Assembly: GCA_018806915.1 (NCBI GenBank)
Contig: JAGKQI010000096.1
Coordinates: 1,364,001 to 1,428,000 of the forward strand
Origin: Phytophthora colocasiae
Taxonomy: Eukaryota; Oomycota; Peronosporomycetes; Peronosporales; Peronosporaceae
Length of the DNA stretch: 64,000 bases
Reading direction: 5' to 3'
In this document: positions 12,213 through 21,030 of the stretch, in pieces
Layout: each line of letters begins with the position of its first letter
Position numbering within the stretch: position 1 is the stretch's first letter
The notes under the pieces: model-generated
What the model saw: only the letters and a program-made list of their open reading frames with translations
Databases searched by the model: none
What the model was told of the DNA's origin: nothing
Made by a program: the position numbers and the translations under genes

Positions 12213-14799
12213 ATGTTTCGGCGTAAGCCGGTCAAACCTATTGTAGTGGCGGTGGCCAACGAAGTGGATGCCGAAGCCGCCAACCTGGAAGAAGGTGCTG
12301 AGGCTGGACAACAAGAGCCAACGTCGCCTGCGAAGCAAGAACCCTCTCCGATTCCGAGAAGCCTTAGCAGCTCGCGCTTTCTTAGTCGATTGGGCAGATA
12401 TGAGAACAACAAACAAGCCACAGCGGATGCACCAGACACTGGACGACGAAGCACTAGGTGGTCGCAGTCCACAGGGAATTTGTTGAAAATGGCTTCGGAC
12501 AGCACAACGATTAACGTGCTACGAATGTCGCTATTTGAATTGCATGATCGGATGAGCTACCGGTGGGTACTGCATCCTCAGTCACCGCTCAAGACGATGT
12601 GGGACCTCCTCAGTGCTATCATCGTCGTTTACTACTCGTGGATTATCCCGTTCATGTTGTGCTTTGACTGGTATGTGCCATCCAAGTCTACAACCATTTT
12701 TATGAAAGTACTGGATGCGTGGGGAGTCTTTGACATCGTGCTGCGATTTCGTACGGGGTATATCGAATATGGTGCTGTGGTCATGAATCCGCGCAAAATC
12801 CGTCGAGCGTATATCCGCTCCTTCTGGTTCCCTATTGATGTAGCCTCTTCGTTCCCCTTCGAGTACTTCGTCAAGGATTCATCACCTGTATCAACGAGAA
12901 AAACCTTCAAGATGATCAAGTATATCAAACTACCCCGGTTGCTTCGACTTGGACGTTTTGTCAGGTATCTGAAGCGATACAAGCGATATTCGAGCGTCAC
13001 CATCGCGTTAAACGGTATGATTTTCTCTGCTCATGTAGCTGGCTGTTTGTGGGTGGCAATATTAAAGCCGTGCGCGGACGATATCGAAGCTACTCGACCA
13101 CACTGCCAAGATGGAGGAGAGATGGATGTGTATTGGGTTGCCTTTCACCACGGGATAGTGTCCTTACTCGGTGTGTCTGCTACACACGTCGAAGCTAGCG
13201 ACCGATTTCTAAGCGGAGGATACAACCACATCGCTAGCGACGACCTAAACAGTGTCATTTATCTGTGGTCAGGTGCGGTATCACTTTATGGTGCCATTTT
13301 GACAGCCATCCTCTTCGGCACTATCATCGGACTTGTACAGAGGTATCGTTGACAAAATGCTGCTCTAGGTATTACCACAAAAATGCTAACCATGACACTT
13401 CTACAACTTTTTGTAGTTGGAACAGGGCTGATAACGCGTTTCGGAAGAAAATGGACCATGTCACTCACGAAATGGACGCGTTGAGCTTGCCGAAGCCACT
13501 ACGAGTGAGCGGACCCGTTACTTCATTGTCCTTGACTTGAGTCGCTAACTTTGAGTTTTGTGGCCCAGGCTCGAGTGATGGCGTATTATGACTATCTGTG
13601 GCTAAATGTACGCTCACGTTTCATACCTTCGCTTCGTTCGTAGGCTAACATTCTCCAAAACACCGTAGAATCGCGCTTTGTCGGAGCAGCTGAATCTGCT
13701 ACACGACCCCGGCATGTCGTTGACATTACGTCGGCAAATTGCTATTTACCTCTTCAAGGACAACCTACAGAAGATTCCGTTCTTCCAACTTGCTACTGAT
13801 GCCGTATTGGGCATGATCTGTATGCAGCTACATCAGGTCATTTACATGCCGGACGATTTCATCATCCAAGAAGGAGAAATTGGCAAGGAACTGTTCATGA
13901 TCGTGAAAGGAATTGTCCGAGTGCTGCCACCGAATGGCTGCATGAAACCTGAAGCCGAGACGATCATTTTGTTGAGTGAAGGTGACTTTTTCGGCGAGAT
14001 CGGTGTCGTCATGGAGGTTGAGCGTACTCGTAGCGTTAAAGCTGAATGCATGGCTGAGCTCTGCGTTCTTGCTCGAGAAGGTTTTGACAAAATCCTGGTC
14101 GAATTCCCGGAGTTCGCGAACGCCATGAAGAAGTTAATTGTGCAGCGCGTAGGTCAAATGTGGAAGGATGACGGCCCAGAACGCATGGAGAAGATGACGG
14201 CCCTTGCTGATGCCAAGATGAAGAAAACAATCCAAGCGTACAAGAACATGGACAAGCTGCGCAGCAAGACTCGCGCGCTGGCGAATTTCCGGCCACGACT
14301 GTCGAATCTGCTCAGTTCTCCTGGAGGCCTCATGCCGCCAGATATCCAAGGTGGTGGACGGATAGCGGATGACATCGTCGCTGCTGCTGCCGCTGCTGCG
14401 GAGGTCGTTACCACGGATACTAACGGTACTGTTACTGGCGCAGCACTCACGAACTCGGAGAAACCTGCGCTTGGGGCGATAACGGAAGACGGAACTGATG
14501 AACGCAAAGCGCCACCTGCCGTTCGAGCAGGACCCCGAGTTGTTTTGGGACTGACGGATCGAAGATCTCAACGCTCTCTGATACCGAATGCATCAACAAG
14601 TTCGTCTCCACTGCACTTACAACAGTTAGAGATGCAAATGCGGCTGGTGGAGCAGAAAATGGAGGCTCGGATGAACGACCTGGGCGACAAGCTCGAGCAA
14701 ATTCTGTGCCACCTAGACTCTAGGCTAGAGCCCTCCAACTCGCTGCCTCCCAATGCGCCAACGTCTGCTACGTTGAGACGAGATGACTCTTTTCAATAG
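12213..14799 (+). CDS. CNBD-containing voltage-sensor ion channel, non-canonical pore
   Basis: Four exons (12213..13342, 13417..13504, 13569..13607, 13669..14799) join to 795 aa. Seen: a hydrophobic S1-S3 block from about residue 129; a basic S4-like segment at 229-258 (KYIKLPRLLRLGRFVRYLKR); a re-entrant pore region at 307-330; S6 at 342-375; a C-linker (FRKKMDHVTHEMDALSLP, then ARVMAYYDYLWL); and a cyclic nucleotide-binding domain at 455-575 with EGEIGKELFMI and GDFFGEIG. This is the HCN/CNG/EAG architecture of a plasma-membrane cation channel gated by cyclic nucleotides. The pore lacks a GYG/GFG filter and reads SLLGVSATHVE, so the ion selectivity cannot be predicted. The C-terminus has an Ala run and a coiled coil. 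Confidence 0.88.
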
Positions 14800-15656
14800 T
14801 GTTATGTGAAGCAATAAATGGAGTGGTATTAATAATGTTGAAGTTGCTCATGATTCCCGATCATGAGTCATGAACGCTTTGTCGAGCGAAGCACCGGGAT
14901 GACTGGGAGTGCATAAAGTCCTCAGTCAAATCTTCAGCTTGGCACCTTGCCCACGATCTTGGGACAGTCGCCACGACGCAAGCTGTGGCACCGCAGCACG
15001 CACCTCGACCCCATCAAAAGCTTGGAGCTCATGAAAAGGAGCAAGTTCTTGTCGGAGACGGCGTTGACCAGCGCTGACACGGAAACGGTCAAGCGTTGCA
15101 CTGTATCCTTGGAAACAAGGTCGGATACTTCAGTACAAGTGGCAAACGGCGAGCAATTGCACAGGTAACCGTTGTTCGGAGTCCAAGTATGTAGGGCCCT
15201 CGAAAGAATGATGCATGATAATCTGATCTCGACGGAGCGAGCTCTTGCTCAGTTCATTTGTGGCCAGCAGCGGCATCCCGAGACATTCAGCCGGGTAGAA
15301 ATGCCACACATTACCTTCCTAACGCACAACGCGGTGTGTGCTTGGTCTCAACAGGATGCTGCCGAAATCCAAGGCAGGACAGCGGATGTTCGACCTGATC
15401 CGCAGCACATGGGGCTCGGATAGCCCCTACAAGCAGCCGAACAGTTCCTACATGGAGGTTTACTTAGGCTACCTCCACTGCAAAATGGCGTCGGTGCTCG
15501 GGTGACGACCTGGTCATCTGGACTACACGAACAAGGGATTAACCTTGGTGTCAAGTGTTTGTGCCAAACTTTGTGGCGATCTCGGGCGTCGTGTGGGACG
15601 CGTTGTTGCGGCATCGCGTTGCCTTTTCCTGTGTCCGCCGCCGCCGCGCAAGTGCA
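14800..15656. other. Gene-poor stretch before the transposon island
   Basis: Only short overlapping ORFs are found here. A fragment around 15359-15510 reads protein-like on the plus strand (LPKSKAGQRMFDLIR, then YMEVYLGYLHCKMAS) but has no start or family. A small palindrome at about 14850 (CATGATTCCCGATCATG) is visible. I cannot support a gene; it may be a decayed coding relic. Confidence 0.4.
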
Positions 15657-16180
15657 TACACCGATCGACAGAATGCATGAACCACTTTCCCGCAGGTGCA
15701 AAGTCTGTCCTGCGTGTGTAGACTGGTTATGTGAGAACGAATTAATAACGATTTTGGTAAAAGATAGAAAAAATTGGTTTTAAGTGCCTTGTTAAATGCA
15801 CTAGTGACGGTATCCGCTTTAATGGATTCCCAGGCTGAAATGGCACGCTTTATCGTAGCCAAGCGCTTTTCTTTCGCCGTCGTAGCAGTAGCCTTTTCAA
15901 ACAGCCATAACGCCTTCAGCTTCGCCTTGAGAGGCCCCATAATGCCAACGTCTAAGGGCTGGCAAACAGAGGTAGCGTTTTTTGGCAATGGCTGTAGAAC
16001 AGCGCCAAGTTCCTCCGAAACTATAGCTTCCGATACGCCCGAGACATGACACTCTAAGTTATCTACGAGTAGTAGAGCCGAGGGCGTAATGTGCTGCTGC
16101 AGAAGCGAGCGTAGGTAAAGCTTCCACACGCGAGAGTCCATGCTTTTGTCTGTACAGTATACACATGACCTACATATATA

Positions 16181-16431
16181 CACTCCGCGCCAGGATAGAT
16201 CGGCCACCCACGTTGCTGGCCGTAACTCAGTCAATTTTAGGAGTTGGAGCCTGCTATTTAGATATGTTTTGCAGCTATTTTTGACTAAAGCGGTGTTTGT
16301 GCTAACGAGCTGGATATTGCAATTCATCGGGTGGCTAGCATACAGAGGAGCACTTTTGGCACCTCGACAGGTTAGATCGGCCACCAATACAATACAAATC
16401 TCAAATCAAATGTGACTAAATGATTGCATAT
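16181..16431. repeat. Left terminal inverted repeat of Tc1-like element
   Basis: 251 bp, exact reverse complement of 17184-17434. The inner boundary is GCATAT; beyond it the two sides diverge. Confidence 0.92.
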
Positions 16432-16490
16432 TAAAAGAGTCGATGAAGACGAGCGGTCTGTATTGGTGCTTTCAGCGCTTACTTGGCAAG

Positions 16491-17209
16491 ATGCCACGCA
16501 AGAAAATGCCCCACTAACCCCAGAAGAAGCCCCGCCTCACTGATAATGAGCGGGGTAGAATTCAAGGCCTTCGGGAAGCGGGTGTGAGCGCTCGTAACAC
16601 TGCACTGCTGACCTCCCGCAGCCGAGACACCGTTGCCCGTGTTGTTGCCCCAGCTCCCACTGCGAAACCAAAGCGCCCTGGCCCCCCCACCTAATCTAAC
16701 GGATCGTGAAACGCGGCGCCTAGTGCGCGAAGCGTCCAAGGGCAACCTCTCTGCCGCTAAGCTCAAGGCCGAGCTGAAACCCTCCGTCTCCGTGCGCACC
16801 ATACAGTGTACCCTTTCCAGGGTAGACTGGATGATGTACACAAAGATGGAGAACAAGTTGCCATTGAAACTGGAGGACATGGCCGCTCGTAAGGCGTGGG
16901 CTCGCACCATGCTAGTGCGGAAAGATAACGCAAGCATTCACGTCTCCAAGCAAACTAAGGGTTTTTTACGGAGCAAGCTGTAGATGTTCTAGATTGGCCA
17001 TCAAAGTCACCGGATCTTAATCCCATAGAAAATCTGTGGTCTATTATGGTAGGAGGGTCTATAATAATGGAAAACAGTATGAGAGCGTAGCAGATTTAAC
17101 TGTTGCGCTCTTTGAGGCATGGGAATCAATCCCATTAGCTCTACTAAAGTCCCTCATCGAGTCGATGCCACGACTCACTATTGATATGCAATCATTTAGT
17201 CACATTTGA
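16491..17209 (+). pseudogene. Tc1-like transposase pseudogene, internally deleted
   Basis: The start MPRKKMPH is followed at once by an in-frame TAA. The frame then continues through a helix-turn-helix (LTDNERGRIQGLREAGVSAR). It shifts in a C run at about 16681, then gives LTDRETRRLVREASKGNLSA, RTIQCTLSRVDW and a deletion of the segment carrying the first catalytic Asp. It resumes at KDNASIHVSK (second Asp region) and DWPSKSPDLNPIENLW (the Glu-containing signature), and shifts again to RRVYNNGKQYESVADL. The stop at 17207 lies inside the right inverted repeat. There are several independent disabling lesions, so any recent movement would have needed a transposase in trans. Confidence 0.88.
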
Positions 17210-17434
17210 TTTGAGATTTGTATTGTATTGGTGGCCGATCTAACCTGTCGAGGTGCCAAAAGTGCTCCTCTGTATGCTAGCCACCCGATGAATTGCAATA
17301 TCCAGCTCGTTAGCACAAACACCGCTTTAGTCAAAAATAGCTGCAAAACATATCTAAATAGCAGGCTCCAACTCCTAAAATTGACTGAGTTACGGCCAGC
17401 AACGTGGGTGGCCGATCTATCCTGGCGCGGAGTG
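17184..17434. repeat. Right terminal inverted repeat of Tc1-like element
   Basis: 251 bp, exact reverse complement of 16181-16431. It contains the last codons and stop of the transposase remnant. Confidence 0.92.
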
Positions 17435-17700
17435 TAAACAGTTTAAGTATAAATAAACGAAATAAATTAAAAAGACTCACCTTGGGGGTATGTTGGCAAT
17501 TCTTCCATCTCGATGGTTCCGTTCGGTTCCCCTCGCAAAATAAATAGCAATGGCAGCTTGACACCATCAGCACGAATTGTGCATACGGCGTTGTTTGGCT
17601 GGCGCGTACACCTCCTCAAGGAGGCCTGTGATGGCAACCTCCTCTGCCTCCTGCAATACTGTCGCGGGTGGTGGGGTCTGCGAGGACTCCTCGTCCGCTG

Positions 17701-17758
17701 CCTCCATTTTATCGAGTGGCTGGTGGAGACCTCCGTTTTATCGAGTGGCTAGTGGAGT
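17701..17758. repeat. 29-bp subterminal tandem repeat in pogo-like element
   Basis: Two adjacent copies of CCTCC(A/G)TTTTATCGAGTGG with the same downstream GGCT(G/A)GTGGAG. They lie just inside the right end of the pogo-like element and are likely transposase-binding subterminal repeats (inference). Confidence 0.65.
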
Positions 17759-17878
17759 TTTATTTTAGCGATTGAACGCTGCGACGGGTGATTTGATTGG
17801 TTGATAACAATATGTGTACGCAATTCTATATCACGGGCGCCCTTTTTATATGGACCATGCATTCTGTCGATCGGTGTA

Positions 17879-18465
17879 GTCCGCTCGTTCCAGTCCGTTT
17901 TCTCGGATTTTGGTCGCCCACGCCAGTCCGAATCGACCACAAGCACGAGGCACAGACTCCAGCAGCCAAGGAACCAGACGTCGCCCCCCTGCAACACCCT
18001 GCACATAGTCCTAGTGACTCCATTCAAAGGGATCCGTTTCACTCTTAGCGTTGCAGTAAGCGCTCATTAAGCGTCAAGCAGGGTCTATCGGGTGCCGTTA
18101 TTAGCGGATGGGTCTATTTGTGTAATTTCTGTAAAACATTCTACAAAAAATAGCCCAAGACCCCTCCGCTAGGGGTCGGTGTCATAGAGTCGATCGGTTT
18201 TCTGTTCTTAACCCTTACTTTATTCAAGTCTACTGTGTCGAAATCATTACTTCTGACGCGACATCCAGGATTTCGCCTGGCTCTGTACCATACGTTTCTG
18301 TCCCTCGGCAGAGAACCGAAAATTCCTTCCGCTCGCCTTGAAAAGCCCAGTCATTCCGCGATCGAGTGCGTTGGAGCGACAAGCGGCCCTCTATACAAAG
18401 CGCCAGTTGATTCTCCTCCCTCGGTAGGTTCATCAGGGGACGCTTAGAGCAGGACACAGCGCAGC
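17879..18465. other. Intergenic region with imperfect 68-bp inverted repeat
   Basis: No gene is supported. At 18103-18170 an imperfect inverted repeat is seen: AGCGGATGGGTCTATTTG on the left, and on the right the complement of AGCGGAGGGGTCTTGGGCTA. The rest should contain the promoter and 5' UTR of the AGC kinase. Confidence 0.45.
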
Positions 18466-20898
18466 ATGCACCGTCAGCGGATCACACTCTTCTCTGCCGA
18501 GGACGCAGACGCCATGGCACTTCGCGAACGCTCGAGCGTCATGTTGGGCTCAAGTAGAGGTCCCGGACGCTTCGACAAGCGCGCGCAGTCGTACAGTATG
18601 CGTCCCAGTATGACGGTATACGGCCACGAAGGCGAGGACTACTTCGACGGCTCGGCCAGCTACACGTCCGTATCGGAGCGCAGCGGTACTGGAAGTGCAG
18701 CGCCTAACCGCACACGCCTCAGTGTGTCGCCGGATCTTAGTAGCGCCTTCGAGGACATCTTCGAGACGGACTGGGAAGGGTACATCTGGAAACAGGGCCA
18801 CGTTGTGCGCTCGTGGCGTTATCGCTATGCTGTGCTCTCGGGCACTACATTCAGCTACTATGTAAGTAAGGACGTGGCTAAGACGGACACGGAAAAGTTT
18901 CGAGGTCGCGTGACTGTCACAGGCGCCTCTCGGGACCCCAACCGATCAAATGGAGTGCTAATTACGACTACGATCAACAAGATCTTCGCCATGTACACGC
19001 GCTCAAGTATAGAGTGCGAAATCTGGGTCAAGATGCTCCAGCAGGCAGTACAGAACGCCAATGGCCAGAAACCTGGTCAGAGCTTCAGTGGGGCGTCCAA
19101 TGGACGCGACTCCGACCTTCAGAGTGGACGTGCCAGCCAGTGGAACCCCGCTGCAAGTGGAAACCTGCCGTTCTCGGCTGGGAGTCTACTGTCACAGACT
19201 GTCCGGTCGTCGGGAGACTGGAAAGCTCGCAACTTGGCGACGATCAAGCAGTTCTACTCCATGTGGACGACCCAGTTTCTGGAACAAACGGGCGTCGATG
19301 ACTCGGCTGCTAACCTCATCTCGCTCTTCCCGATTTGCTCCCCGGAAATGATCGTGTCTGTCAGCTACCCGTGTGAATTCCTTCCCTCGACTAAGTTTTA
19401 TGGACGAGAAGGTCTTGTGGATGTCGTGCTGGGCTTCTCGCGCTTCGTGCTGTTCAAGAGATTCGCCGTATCGAGGTACATGACTACAAAGCAACCCAAC
19501 GTGCTCCAGGTGCTGGCTGCCGGAACTATTTGGAACAAGTCACTCAAGCGCGAGTTCACGTTTACCACACGTGACGAGATTCAGCTAAGTCCTGGTGGCC
19601 GAGTACTCAGCCTCCAGATGCAGATTGAAGTGGATATTGCTGCGTTTCAGATGTCGGACGCCGAACGGAAGGCGGCCAAGGCGGAACGTGCGTTCCAGGC
19701 CTCGACATCAAAACGTGTGCTGTCCTTATCAATCCAGCACTTCCACGTAAACCGTGTACTGGGTAAGGGTACTTTTGGTACAGTGGTGTTGGCTGAGCGT
19801 AAAAACACAGGTGAAATCTTTGCAGTGAAGATTTTGGAAAAGAGCTCCATGTCCAATTACGACAAGCTCCGTACCAAGACCGAGATGCGCATTCTTCGCG
19901 ACGTTCATCACCCGTTTATTGCGCCGCTACGCTTTTCGTTCCAGAGTCAATCCCGAGTGTTCCTTGGTATGGAATACTACCCAGGTGGCAGTTTGTACAC
20001 GCATATGAACCGCTTCTCCAACAACAAGGAGCACCGCGTGAAGATTCCCCTGGACCTGGATCGCGTCAAGTTCTACGCTGCTCAGATTGTACTCGCACTG
20101 TCTCACCTGCACGCATGCGACATTGTGTATCGTGATCTGAAGCCTGACAATATCATGATTGACGTCGAAGGCAACATCGCTCTGGTCGACTTTGGTCTGT
20201 CGAAGACAAATGTCAACCAGATGTCGGGTGCTCGCACGATGGCTGGATCCCCAGCGTATACAGCTCCTGAGCTGCTGAAGCCGAAGCGCTCGCGTGATTA
20301 CGGCAAGGCTGTGGACTGGTGGTGCCTGGGTATCTTGCTGTACGAGATGCTGCTTGCGAAGCGACCGTTCCATCACCTCAACGTGTCGGTTCTGTACAAG
20401 CTTATCGAGAAGGAGCCCGTAAAGTTCCCGTCCAAGTGTGGCATCCATCCGGACGCTCGCAGCTTGATTCTTGGTTTGTTGGAGAAGGATCCGAACAAGC
20501 GTCTTGGTGCACGACAGACCAGCGATATCTTGACACACCCGTTCTTCAAGGACATTCGATGGAACATGGTCCTGCGTAAGAAAATCTCCCCGCCGTGGGT
20601 GCCGGCACCAATGTCAATGGAGGAGGAGCGCATGAAGAGCCCGGACATTAACTTTGACAAGTACCTGGCCTCCAAGACTGCCTCCACGGGTAACATCTTC
20701 AGCATCATTTTCCCGTGGAAGAACACCCACACTCGCCACCGCCGAGCACGATCCGAGATGGATTACGACTCGTTCGGCAAATTCAGCTACGTGAGCGACA
20801 CGACTAACTCGTTCCTTGTGGACGAAGACGAGATGCTTGACGCCGCATTTACGGGCCGGCGCAGCGTCCAACTGCATACCTTAGCAGGCGAAGCCTGA
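18466..20898 (+). CDS. AGC-family Ser/Thr kinase with PH and NTF2/SnoaL-like domains
   Basis: A single exon of 810 aa. A PH domain lies at about 101-198 (DWEGYIWKQGHVVRSWRYRY ... IWVKMLQQA). An alpha/beta segment at about 265-400 resembles the NTF2/SnoaL fold (YGREGLVDVVLGF ... FTTRDEIQLS). The kinase domain is at about 425-697, with GKGTFGTV, AVKIL, YRDLKPDN, DFGLSK and APELL. The activation loop reads GARTMAGSPAYTAPE. A C-terminal hydrophobic motif F-x-x-F-S-Y at about 770-775 matches the AGC regulatory site. PH plus AGC kinase recalls Akt, so membrane recruitment by phosphoinositides is likely (family knowledge). The NTF2-like insert is not part of Akt. The invariant catalytic residues are all present. 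Confidence 0.92.
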   Translation: MHRQRITLFSAEDADAMALRERSSVMLGSSRGPGRFDKRAQSYSMRPSMTVYGHEGEDYFDGSASYTSVSERSGTGSAAPNRTRLSVSPDLSSAFEDIFETDWEGYIWKQGHVVRSWRYRYAVLSGTTFSYYVSKDVAKTDTEKFRGRVTVTGASRDPNRSNGVLITTTINKIFAMYTRSSIECEIWVKMLQQAVQNANGQKPGQSFSGASNGRDSDLQSGRASQWNPAASGNLPFSAGSLLSQTVRSSGDWKARNLATIKQFYSMWTTQFLEQTGVDDSAANLISLFPICSPEMIVSVSYPCEFLPSTKFYGREGLVDVVLGFSRFVLFKRFAVSRYMTTKQPNVLQVLAAGTIWNKSLKREFTFTTRDEIQLSPGGRVLSLQMQIEVDIAAFQMSDAERKAAKAERAFQASTSKRVLSLSIQHFHVNRVLGKGTFGTVVLAERKNTGEIFAVKILEKSSMSNYDKLRTKTEMRILRDVHHPFIAPLRFSFQSQSRVFLGMEYYPGGSLYTHMNRFSNNKEHRVKIPLDLDRVKFYAAQIVLALSHLHACDIVYRDLKPDNIMIDVEGNIALVDFGLSKTNVNQMSGARTMAGSPAYTAPELLKPKRSRDYGKAVDWWCLGILLYEMLLAKRPFHHLNVSVLYKLIEKEPVKFPSKCGIHPDARSLILGLLEKDPNKRLGARQTSDILTHPFFKDIRWNMVLRKKISPPWVPAPMSMEEERMKSPDINFDKYLASKTASTGNIFSIIFPWKNTHTRHRRARSEMDYDSFGKFSYVSDTTNSFLVDEDEMLDAAFTGRRSVQLHTLAGEA

Positions 20899-21030
20899 AC
20901 ACACTGAACAAATGCGCCGTAGTTGTACCAGCAGATGCACGTAGAACACTACTTAAGGTAAATTATTTTTTGACTGCGCGTTTTCCCTGCGTCTGGTGAT
21001 AGCGCGAGTCCTGTGACATCGAACCGTTCT

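Larger units (their letters stand above)
16181..17434. mobile_element. Tc1-like transposon with identical 251-bp terminal inverted repeats
   Basis: The element is 1254 bp and is flanked by TA at 16179-16180 and 17435-17436. Its arms, 16181-16431 and 17184-17434, are exact reverse complements by eye, beginning CACTCCGCGCCAGGATAG. Both arms therefore encode the same spurious 69-codon ORF in opposite orientations. The interior holds a broken Tc1 transposase on the plus strand. It sits inside the intron of the pogo-like transposase remnant. Confidence 0.93.
15680..17707 (-). pseudogene. DDE_1 (pogo/Tigger-type) transposase remnant, interrupted
   Basis: Reading minus from 17707, an ATG opens an acidic peptide. 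A second frame then gives RADGVKLPLLFILRGEPNG and ELPTYPQG, the typical stretch preceding the second catalytic Asp. A GTGAGT donor follows at about 17480. The intron contains the whole Tc1 element and ends ATGTAG at about 16168. The frame resumes as HVYTVQTKAW, then shifts where ATGGATGG seems to have lost four bases. It continues with DSRVWKLYLRSLL, LLLVDN (second Asp) and NATSVCQPLDVGIM (third Asp). The N-terminal DNA-binding domain and the first catalytic Asp are absent. It cannot encode an active transposase. Confidence 0.8.
15659..17876. mobile_element. pogo/Tigger-like DNA transposon, decayed, carrying a nested Tc1 insertion
   Basis: Perfect 21-bp terminal inverted repeats (CACCGATCGACAGAATGCATG at 15659-15679; reverse complement at 17856-17876) are each bordered by TA (15657-15658, 17877-17878), the target-site duplication of the Tc1/mariner/pogo superfamily. 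The span is 2218 bp. Removing the nested Tc1 element leaves about 962 bp, far shorter than an intact pogo element. The interior carries a minus-strand DDE_1 transposase remnant and a 29-bp tandem repeat (17701-17758) next to the right end. Confidence 0.85.

Noticed and set aside
11844..12416. 190-codon minus ORF
   Set aside because: It is antisense to the start of the ion channel gene, with Arg/Ser/His-biased composition and no domain; only the part below 12159 has a weak case.
13608..13668. Frameshift or TTG start in the ion channel gene
   Set aside because: A 61-bp intron (GTACGC...CCGTAG) with a CTAAC branch site joins both frames as WLN/NRALSEQ.
15551..16387. 278-codon minus ORF beginning in the Tc1 arm
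   Set aside because: It is a chance fusion of the left Tc1 inverted repeat with the pogo-type transposase remnant; the first 69 codons recur exactly at 17228-17437 because the arms are identical.
17228..17437. 69-codon plus ORF
   Set aside because: It is the right Tc1 inverted repeat read outward, not a gene.
19927..20538. 203-codon minus ORF inside the AGC kinase
   Set aside because: It lies antisense to the conserved catalytic domain; a shadow frame.
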